From Methanospirillum hungatei JF-1 (lineage in GTDB: Archaea; Halobacteriota; Methanomicrobia; Methanomicrobiales; Methanospirillaceae): 64,000 bases of DNA. The DNA is taken from positions 1,276,936 through 1,340,935 of the forward strand of contig NC_007796.1 in the NCBI RefSeq assembly GCF_000013445.1, in the 5' to 3' direction. The notes below the pieces were generated by a model. The model was given only the letters and a program-made list of their open reading frames with translations, ran no database searches and was not told the DNA's origin. The position numbers and the translations under genes are program-made. Positions 57,806 to 64,000 of the stretch are shown here, in pieces (the first letter of the stretch is position 1; the number at the start of each line of letters is the position of its first letter).

Positions 57806-59866
57806 TTATTGAGCCGTTGTTGATGAAACTCCTGAACGACGCCATTCCCTGAATCGAAGCCTTGTATCCCAGATAAGTTCCCGTAAACCTGTTTCAGAAC
57901 TTTCAAGGAGGTCTGATAAGGGCTTTGTAGCCCGGGGATCATTGAGTTCATACAATAATACTGCTACCCATGCCCGTCTGCTCTGCGGGCCCTGGTAGAG
58001 GAGTGGTATGAGCATATCGGTTACCTGTGGACCGAATCGGAGAATAGAAGCTGCTGCATCCATGGCATGCAGGGGATCATCAAGATTCATGAGAAACCCG
58101 GATATATCTGACCGGTTAGGAGCAGGAGTTTTATCTAAAGATCCGGGTTTTATTCCCTTTTCTTCAGCAGCTTCTGTCTCATGAGGACATCCGATATCTG
58201 TAAGGAGTTGTGACAGACGGGTATTTTCAGTATCAAGGCGGATGATCCTGGAAGCCAATACTGAGTTTTCAGACTCCTTAGCAGCAAGTTTACCGGAAAG
58301 ATTCTGAATCTGACGGTATAATGCGTGAACCGGTTCTTCTTTCTCCTCCCGAATGGTCTTTTCAAGCATAAGGAGGCGGGCCCTGACACGTTCTAGTTCT
58401 GCACGAAGAGCCTCATTATTTCCACTGATAAGAGAGATATGCCGATCCCTCTCCGCTATCTCCCGTGCACCAGACTCAAGTTTTGCCTTCCACTCTTCCT
58501 TCCTTCGTATCAGTTCCTCGTGAAGATAGGTGATCTCATCCCTGAACTCCTGTTCTCTCTGGGCTTTCAGATGAATTGTTTCTTCCAGATCATGTGCGAT
58601 CTCCTCTATACGGGCGGTAAGCTTATGTGCTTCATCCTTATGTGATACTTCACTTGTCACAAGTTGATCCTGAAGGTCTTTTATTTGAATACTGAATGAT
58701 TGAATGGACTCCGCATAGGATTTTTCATCTGCACGATGCTGGTCTTCAAGTCTTTGTATCTCCAGATTCAGTTCCGATATACGGCTCTCTGCCGATTTCA
58801 GCTCCTGATCCTTCATTTCGATTTCCATAGTAAGCTGATAAATAGTCTGTTCCATTTCAGCGGCCTTAAGATCAAAGGAACTGGATAACTCGCTTATTCT
58901 CTTATCTTTCAAAGCACCGTCATTCTGAAGTTCATTTGAAAGACGAACGAGATCTGAATTTTCTCTTGTCAGTTGTTCTATTGTTTCTGCATCACGTGCT
59001 GATTTTTCATGCAGGGATTTAATTTCTCTCTCGAGATCTCTGATTTTGAGTGAAAGATCAGCTTCAAGATCTGTTTTTCCCTGTATGAGTTGTTCTATTT
59101 CCTGGGTAAGATCCTGAACTTTTCTGGTCAATTGTTTAGTTTCTTCGTTGAACAACGACTGAAGATGAGTATAATCCGAACGGGCCGATTCAAGAAAAGA
59201 CTGTAGCTCTGATATCCTCTTCGTATACTCCCCCTGTTCCCTGATCCGGTCTTTCTGTACTCTTTTCTCCTCTGCAATCCGGTTTTTCAGGTCACTGGCA
59301 AGGGTCCTGAGCTCATGTTCTTTTCTGACAACCTCGTCTCTGGTTTTGGCAAGGATTTCTTCATATTCCGAACGAAGATCTGATTTTTCTTTTTCGAATA
59401 AAACCTTTTGAGATTCCAGCTGATCAGTCAATTGCTTAATGCGTGCAGAAAAATCCTCTATCTTTTGAGAGGCTGTATTCTCGTGTTCTTTCACCAGATC
59501 GGTGAGTATTTGTATTTGGGCTTCTTTTTCCTGAATTGATGAGAGATATTCGGAGAGAGACTTTTCAAGTTCAGATATTCGGGTCAGATAGTTTGCCTCA
59601 AGTTCCTTTTTCTCTTTTTCAAAAGACTCGTGCTCCCGGTTCTTTTCACGGCAGAGAGTCTCATATTTTTTTTCAGATTTTGATGATATATCCTGGGCCT
59701 TTTTCAGGTTCTTATTCAAATCGGCAATTTTGTCTTCAAACTGCTTGATAATCACGTCAGACTCATGCTCAAGTCGGCTGATTATACCTAATAATTCCTC
59801 ATTTTTCTTTTGAAGTGTCACCAGCTCATTCAGAATAGACTCCGCTAAATCCATACAGCCCCCCAC
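57806..59866 (-). CDS. Long coiled-coil protein with C-terminal HEAT-like repeats
   Basis: This 686-residue protein is coiled coil from about residue 10 to 560, rich in Glu, Lys, Gln and Leu in heptad spacing (for example ELEANYLTRISELEKSLSEY). The last 90 residues look like HEAT/PBS-type repeats (AMDAAASILRFGPQVTDMLIPLLYQ, RRAWVAVLLYELNDPRATKPLSDLLE). There is no signal or membrane segment. It is SMC-like in composition but has no ATPase head, so a scaffold role is most likely. It sits between the secretion platform gene and a soluble MCP gene; a link to either is a guess. Confidence 0.75.
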   Translation of the reverse strand: MGGCMDLAESILNELVTLQKKNEELLGIISRLEHESDVIIKQFEDKIADLNKNLKKAQDISSKSEKKYETLCREKNREHESFEKEKKELEANYLTRISELEKSLSEYLSSIQEKEAQIQILTDLVKEHENTASQKIEDFSARIKQLTDQLESQKVLFEKEKSDLRSEYEEILAKTRDEVVRKEHELRTLASDLKNRIAEEKRVQKDRIREQGEYTKRISELQSFLESARSDYTHLQSLFNEETKQLTRKVQDLTQEIEQLIQGKTDLEADLSLKIRDLEREIKSLHEKSARDAETIEQLTRENSDLVRLSNELQNDGALKDKRISELSSSFDLKAAEMEQTIYQLTMEIEMKDQELKSAESRISELNLEIQRLEDQHRADEKSYAESIQSFSIQIKDLQDQLVTSEVSHKDEAHKLTARIEEIAHDLEETIHLKAQREQEFRDEITYLHEELIRRKEEWKAKLESGAREIAERDRHISLISGNNEALRAELERVRARLLMLEKTIREEKEEPVHALYRQIQNLSGKLAAKESENSVLASRIIRLDTENTRLSQLLTDIGCPHETEAAEEKGIKPGSLDKTPAPNRSDISGFLMNLDDPLHAMDAAASILRFGPQVTDMLIPLLYQGPQSRRAWVAVLLYELNDPRATKPLSDLLESSETGLRELIWDTRLRFREWRRSGVSSTTAQ

Positions 59867-60015
59867 AAGCCCATGGAAAATTCCTGTTTATAATTAGTAT
59901 ATAAGAGAGGTGATAAAATGATCTCATCTATTGTGTGAAACACTCATGACTCTTGGACTTACAGTAGAAAAAAGAAAAAATCCACAAAAAATATAAAATA
60001 TATATGCGCGAGGGA

Positions 60016-61596
60016 TCAGAGAGTAAATCGTGCCATGGATGCAGATATCTGTTCGGCAATACCTGCAACCTGATCAATGATTACCCGTAATTGTTCGACT
60101 GATGCAGACGATTCACTTGTCGCTGTTGCTGAATCAACAGCCTCCTTTGCAGTATCTTTCAGCATGGCAGATACTTCATGCATACTACTGGTGATCTCTT
60201 CAACAGCTGCAGCCTGCTCTTCATTCATACTTGCAACCTGCTCAATATTCATTGATATCTCCTCAACCGAATTGGCCAGTTTCCCAAAAATTGCCAGGGT
60301 ATCGGATAGAAGTACATTTCCGTCGCGAACTGCAACCGTTGCCCCATTCACGGCACCAGCTGCTTTCTGGGACTGTTTTTGAAGGTTACTTATCATATCA
60401 GTTATCTTTTCAGCAGACTGGCGGGACTCCAAGGCAAGGGCTTTCACTTCGGCGGCAACAACTGCAAAACCCCTTCCCATTTCCCCAGCACGAGCAGCTT
60501 CTATCGCTGCATTCAGGGCAAGAAGGTTGGTCTGATTGGCAATGTCGGTAATTAACCGGACGATCTCATTTATCTTTTTCATCTCACCCTGGATGTCTCC
60601 AATGAGCTGATCTGCTTCTTCTGCACTGGATATAATAAGACCCATGCCTTGTTCTGCCTTTTTCGCAAATTCTGAACCTTCCCGTGCCATTTCGGTCCCC
60701 TCATGTGCAAGACGTGATACAGATTCGGCTTTTTGTGAGACATCCCCTACGGTTACCGAGAGATCCTCCATTGCCCTGAGGACCTGCCTGACTCCTGCAT
60801 CACTCTGCTCAGTATTTTCAGAAACGGCATTTGAATTTCGGGCTACCTGCTGGGAGCTATGAGCAACATCCTGAACACTCGCATTCGCCTGCTCAACATT
60901 TGCCGATAACTCCATAACCTGCTTGTTAATAGCCATCAGAGCATCATGAACCTGATCACCGATGATATTAAGAGATTTTTTAAACTCGTTCCAATCGCCC
61001 CTGGCCTGAACAGTATCCTCAAATCTGGCAGAAAAATCATATGCAGCATACCGTGAGCAGACTCGCATAGCCTCGTCGAACGGGTTTTTTACCGAATGAA
61101 TCAATGTCTGAATATCTGTGGCAATTTCTTTATAAACACCGGTATGATGGGATAGATCCATGTGAGTACCCAGCTTTCCTTCCTCAATATCCCTTTTTAT
61201 TTGTGAGATACTGGTATGCAGGGTTTGTATCGACTTCCTGGATTTATTGTAGGCATCCAGAAGCTCCCTGACCGACTGATTCAGATCAGGATTCTTACTG
61301 TCACGAGGAGCACTGAAGGTTTTTGTAAGATCGCCTTCAGCGAGCGAGGTCATTCCTTCGGTAATGCTCTTTAGAGATTCTGATACATAGGAAAGTGATT
61401 CTTTATACTCTACCAACTGAACTCCGCTCTCGGTGGTTACTTTTCTGATCTCCTGTTCATAGAGATCCAGTATTTCATTTATCAGACGTGCGAGATCCCC
61501 GGTTCCGTCGGTCAGGGCAGATGGAGAAATTCTGACCTCAAATCTTCCATTCCGAACTTTTTCTTTTAATGAAGAGATCTCTGCTGATAATTCCAT
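60016..61596 (-). CDS. Soluble methyl-accepting chemotaxis protein
   Basis: This 526-residue receptor has no transmembrane helix or signal, so it senses inside the cell or through partners. The N-terminal 240 residues contain tandem HAMP-like helical units ([20 protein letters not shown]; the region near [13 protein letters not shown]). The signalling domain has the conserved hairpin tip [45 protein letters not shown] and methylation-type Glu/Gln helices. There is no C-terminal CheR-binding pentapeptide. A TATA-like element lies at 61643-61654. An insertion sequence lies just beyond it. Confidence 0.93.
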   Translation of the reverse strand: MELSAEISSLKEKVRNGRFEVRISPSALTDGTGDLARLINEILDLYEQEIRKVTTESGVQLVEYKESLSYVSESLKSITEGMTSLAEGDLTKTFSAPRDSKNPDLNQSVRELLDAYNKSRKSIQTLHTSISQIKRDIEEGKLGTHMDLSHHTGVYKEIATDIQTLIHSVKNPFDEAMRVCSRYAAYDFSARFEDTVQARGDWNEFKKSLNIIGDQVHDALMAINKQVMELSANVEQANASVQDVAHSSQQVARNSNAVSENTEQSDAGVRQVLRAMEDLSVTVGDVSQKAESVSRLAHEGTEMAREGSEFAKKAEQGMGLIISSAEEADQLIGDIQGEMKKINEIVRLITDIANQTNLLALNAAIEAARAGEMGRGFAVVAAEVKALALESRQSAEKITDMISNLQKQSQKAAGAVNGATVAVRDGNVLLSDTLAIFGKLANSVEEISMNIEQVASMNEEQAAAVEEITSSMHEVSAMLKDTAKEAVDSATATSESSASVEQLRVIIDQVAGIAEQISASMARFTL

Positions 61597-61642
61597 CCCT
61601 CGTTCCCTCGCATATTCCTACCATTATCTCATCATGGGATCG

Positions 61643-61654
61643 TATTAATATATG
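61643..61654 (-). promoter_or_regulatory. MCP gene TATA-like element
   Basis: On the minus strand CATATATTAATA lies about 50 bases before the MCP ATG, implying a leader of about 25-30 bases. The insertion sequence begins 27 bases upstream of it, so any more distal operator has been separated from the gene. Confidence 0.4.
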
Positions 61655-61680
61655 GTGGATCAGGATTTTCGTATACTCTG

Positions 61681-61692
61681 GAGGGTGTTGCA
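61681..61692. repeat. Left terminal inverted repeat of the IS
   Basis: GAGGGTGTTGCA is a perfect inverted copy of 63411-63422. Confidence 0.93.
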
Positions 61693-61769
61693 CAACTCAG
61701 ATCCCCCCATAATTTTTTAACTAAGGTCAATCAAAAGTACTTTACCTTAGTACGTCCAACATATACTCA

Positions 61770-63407
61770 ATGTATAATACGATAGGTCGGGATTTTGAAC
61801 AACTTTACCTTCTCCCTGAGGATATTAGAGACTGGGTTCCGAGTGATGATTTCTGCCATATATTAATTGATTTAATCTCAATTCTCGACCTATCCCCATT
61901 ATATAAGGAATACCGGGAAGACGGCCAAGGTGCGGCATTTTATCATCCAGAAATAATGACTGGTTTGATCATTTACTCATATTTTAATGGAGTTCGTTCA
62001 AGCCGTCAAATAGAGAATAAATGCAGATACGATGTAGGATTTAGAATAGTAACCCGCAATTCTCTCCCAGACCATTCCACAATCTCGCGATTTATCAAGA
62101 AAAACAGTTCTTTTATTGGACAACTTTTCATTCCAGTATTGACTCTCCTTAATGAAGCAGGATTAATCAATAACGTCCTTCTCGCCTTGGATGGAACAAA
62201 ACTAAAGGCGAATGCTTCACTTGGATCGAACATGCCATATGAAAAGATTGAGGGAGAAATTCAAAAATATCTAAAGGAAGTCCAAGAAAAAGATGATGTC
62301 GAGGATCGTCTTTATGGCCCGGATAAATCAGGTAACGAGGTTCCCGATGATTTTAAGACTCACTCAAAAAGGATAAAACGATTCATTCAAGCAAAAGAAC
62401 GACTTGAGGCTGAACATAAGGAGAAATCCCAAAAAAAGGAAGAGAAGATTGCCCAAAGGGAGGAAGAGGAGAGAGAGTCTGGAAAAAGGAAACGAGGTAG
62501 AAAACCTAAAAAGCCTGCAAAAAACCCTGATGAGCAAAGTCTTGCAAACACTACAGATCCTGATAGTTCAATAATGAAAAGTGGGCCTGGTTGTATTCAA
62601 GGATATAATGGCCAGATAATTGTAAACCAGGATGGCTATATTCTGGTTCCGTTTTTAAGTAATTCACCCGTTGATTACAGATTACTTCAACCATGTTATG
62701 AAAGATTAGAGGAAATTGCTCAATTAACCGGCTTATCGCTTGAATATCTTAATTTACTTACTGATGCTGGTTATTGGAGCTATGAAAACTATCTGTATAT
62801 GAAACAGCAGGATATTGGATTTCTCTGTTCTACATGCCATGAACCAGATATTTTCAGTATTAGAGGCCTCGAGAGAAGTTTACTTGAACTTGAACGAATT
62901 TCCGATCAACTTTTTGATGGCATTTGCAGTATTCCAACGTTAGCATCTATTGGTGATTGGTGTACGAGAAATCTCATTCAAGATGATAATATTCCAACAC
63001 CCGCTTCTATTGCTAAAGGGATTATGGAAGTGACAATGACTCCGTATGGTGCCAAAAAGACATATTCACAACGAAAAACGATTGTTGAACCCGCATTTGG
63101 ATGGATTAAAGAAAATCGCAATTTAAGAAAATTGCAGAGAAGGGGAATATCACATTGTCAGGATGAATGGAGTTTGATTTGTTTAACACAGAATCTTCGG
63201 AAGGTCTGTTCAAGAGGGGAGTTGAAGAAATTCAGAGAACTGATCCTGCAAAAGAAGCGGCATATTATCTGTAATAAGGGAGTGGGTATTAGAATACCTT
63301 ATTCAATATTGTCCGATGCATTATCATCTTTGGGCAGAATGATCGGAGACAATTTTCTAAAGATGTTGATAAGAAAAAGTACTTACCAAAAATTTTCCAA
63401 ATTTTAG
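61770..63407 (+). CDS. IS1182-family transposase (DDE)
   Basis: The 545-residue transposase is complete. The N-terminal DUF772-like region (YHPEIMTGLIIYSYFNGVRSSRQIENKC) precedes a DDE domain. Candidate catalytic residues are Asp in LLALDGTKLKANAS, Asp in NLLTDAGYWSYENY and Glu in TIVEPAFGWIKENRNLRKL. A highly charged linker (about residues 210-250, Lys/Glu/Arg rich) splits the DDE fold, as is usual in this family. The stop is 4 bases from the right terminal repeat. No frameshift or internal stop is present, so the enzyme may be active. Confidence 0.94.
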   Translation: MYNTIGRDFEQLYLLPEDIRDWVPSDDFCHILIDLISILDLSPLYKEYREDGQGAAFYHPEIMTGLIIYSYFNGVRSSRQIENKCRYDVGFRIVTRNSLPDHSTISRFIKKNSSFIGQLFIPVLTLLNEAGLINNVLLALDGTKLKANASLGSNMPYEKIEGEIQKYLKEVQEKDDVEDRLYGPDKSGNEVPDDFKTHSKRIKRFIQAKERLEAEHKEKSQKKEEKIAQREEEERESGKRKRGRKPKKPAKNPDEQSLANTTDPDSSIMKSGPGCIQGYNGQIIVNQDGYILVPFLSNSPVDYRLLQPCYERLEEIAQLTGLSLEYLNLLTDAGYWSYENYLYMKQQDIGFLCSTCHEPDIFSIRGLERSLLELERISDQLFDGICSIPTLASIGDWCTRNLIQDDNIPTPASIAKGIMEVTMTPYGAKKTYSQRKTIVEPAFGWIKENRNLRKLQRRGISHCQDEWSLICLTQNLRKVCSRGELKKFRELILQKKRHIICNKGVGIRIPYSILSDALSSLGRMIGDNFLKMLIRKSTYQKFSKF

Positions 63408-63410
63408 TCA

Positions 63411-63422
63411 TGCAACACCCTC
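63411..63422. repeat. Right terminal inverted repeat of the IS
   Basis: TGCAACACCCTC is the inverted partner of the left end and is followed by TCTG, which also precedes the left end. Confidence 0.93.
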
Positions 63423-63541
63423 TCTGTTTCTCATGTTATAAAACACAAATACTTCGTGATTCTCTTTCGGGAGTAAAACAATAACAAATATACTGATGAC
63501 TGTCCACTTTAGTAATGTACCATCAATGAGAGGAGGGTTGG
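63423..63541 (+). promoter_or_regulatory. ATP synthase operon promoter region
   Basis: These 119 bases lie between the IS and atpH. A TATA-like AAATATACTG near 63486-63495 would start transcription around 63515. GGAGG within GAGAGGAGGG (63529-63538) is a strong ribosome binding site just before the ATG at 63542. The IS end is about 60 bases upstream of the TATA-like box. Confidence 0.5.
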
Positions 63542-63871
63542 ATGAAAATTGAGGTCTTGAAGGATATCAGACTTGCAGAAGAAGACTACAAAAAGATGAT
63601 TTCAGAGGCACAGGAAAAGCGCAAAACAATTATTACCAGTGCCGAACTTGAAGCAGACAACATGATTCAGAAGGCTCATGCCGACGCCGAAGAGTTCAAA
63701 AAACAGCGGATTGCAGATGCACGGAAAGAGGCTGATAACCGTTATCAGCGGATTGTCAGTGATGGAAAGGCTGAAGCAATGGCTCTGGAAAACAAGGGGC
63801 GGCAAAATCTGCCAAAAGCAGTAGACCTGCTCGTATCACGATTCCGGGAGCAGCTCAATGTTTCAACCTGA
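63542..63871 (+). CDS. atpH: A-type ATP synthase subunit H
   Basis: This 109-residue coiled-coil subunit forms the peripheral stalk with subunit E of the archaeal A1Ao ATP synthase. The whole sequence is a charged heptad-rich helix (EEDYKKMISEAQEKRKTII, ADNMIQKAHADAEEFKKQRIADARKEA), with a less charged C-terminus (PKAVDLLVSRFREQL). It is the first gene of the atp operon, overlaps subunit I, and has a strong GGAGG ribosome binding site. Confidence 0.9.
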   Translation: MKIEVLKDIRLAEEDYKKMISEAQEKRKTIITSAELEADNMIQKAHADAEEFKKQRIADARKEADNRYQRIVSDGKAEAMALENKGRQNLPKAVDLLVSRFREQLNVST

Positions 63872-64000
63872 GTCAATGAGCAGACTGCTCATCGTCGCAT
63901 CCAAGCAGCAACTCGAGCCAGTCATAACTGAACTGTATCGCATGAACATCTTTCATATCGACGACTATGTTGAGAAAGGAGATGGAGAATGGGAAGGGTT
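63858..64000 (+). CDS. atpI: A-type ATP synthase subunit I (a), 5' part only
   Basis: The reading frame runs off the window. The visible N-terminus, MSRLLIVASKQQLEPVITEL followed by YRMNIFHIDDYVEKGDGEWEG, is the cytoplasmic start of the membrane stator subunit I, which guides protons or Na+ past the rotor. I take the ATG at 63858, 7 bases after GGGAG; it overlaps the atpH end by 14 bases. An ATG at 63876 just after the atpH stop is the alternative. Confidence 0.88.
   Translation, partial: MFQPESMSRLLIVASKQQLEPVITELYRMNIFHIDDYVEKGDGEWEG

Larger units (their letters stand above)
61681..63422 (+). mobile_element. Complete insertion sequence, IS1182-type
   Basis: A 1742-base element is bounded by perfect 12-base terminal inverted repeats, GAGGGTGTTGCA (61681-61692) and TGCAACACCCTC (63411-63422), with weaker similarity inside. 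TCTG flanks both ends (61677-61680 and 63423-63426), a probable 4-base target duplication (CTCTG if the right end is shortened by one base). It carries one transposase gene with an intact frame. It sits between the divergent MCP and ATP synthase operons. Intact frame and repeats indicate a recent insertion. Confidence 0.93.

Overview
The window comes from a methanogenic archaeon, very probably Methanospirillum (order Methanomicrobiales). The rRNA genes read as archaeal. Archaeal and methanogen hallmark enzymes are present: glycerol-1-phosphate dehydrogenase, a beta-RFAP synthase of methanopterin biosynthesis, a CbiA/CfbB amidase, an archaeal-type ProRS, a family B DNA polymerase and the start of an A-type ATP synthase operon. 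Surface proteins are rich in PKD and PEGA repeats. These sit beside bacterial-type functions typical of mesophilic methanogens: UvrABC, PPDK, CheC/MCP chemotaxis and PAS/STAS signalling. The species name is inferred from gene content, not from a search.

Layout. 0.1-8.9 kb: egsA/UPF0179, divergent from DUF63-SpoIIM-proS-thiD, then ppdK and a small lipoprotein. 9.2-20.6 kb: a frameshifted adenine deaminase, flavin reductase, RNase II-type nuclease, STAS and PAS proteins, a chorismate lyase/beta-RFAP synthase fusion, a ThiC-family protein, a desulfidase-like/deoxyribosyltransferase fusion, CheC and two small membrane proteins. 20.66-25.77 kb: a complete rRNA operon on the minus strand (promoter, 16S, tRNA-Ala, 23S, a tRNA-Cys-like gene, 5S), with recognisable 16S and 23S processing helices. 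26.2-34.3 kb: pyrDK, a malate dehydrogenase-like gene, polB, cfbB/cbiA and a CBS/DRTGG pyrophosphatase. 35.2-41.5 kb: a uvrA-uvrC-uvrB operon. 41.5-48.4 kb: two large secreted repeat proteins. 48.7-52.2 kb: two prolyl isomerases, a CYTH protein, a phosphoesterase and a radical SAM protein. 52.2-57.8 kb: two KaiC/ArlH-like ATPases divergent from an ArlI-like/ArlJ-like secretion motor pair. 57.8-61.6 kb: a long coiled-coil/HEAT protein and a soluble MCP. 61.68-63.42 kb: a complete IS1182-type insertion sequence. 63.5 kb to the end: the first genes of the A-type ATP synthase operon.

Most notable. (1) The adenine deaminase reading frame breaks exactly at A AAG GGA, a canonical -1 slippery heptamer, and a -1 slip there restores the family sequence. 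(2) One 519-residue protein fuses a chorismate-lyase-type domain to beta-RFAP synthase, two steps of methanopterin synthesis. (3) A TudS/DUF523-like module is fused to a nucleoside deoxyribosyltransferase. (4) A pilus/archaellum-like motor pair faces two ArlH-like ATPases, one with a variant Walker A, and no pilin is in sight. (5) The ThiC-family gene has a shortened C-terminal cysteine motif and an upstream region full of dyads. (6) The IS separates the divergent promoters of an MCP gene and the ATP synthase operon.
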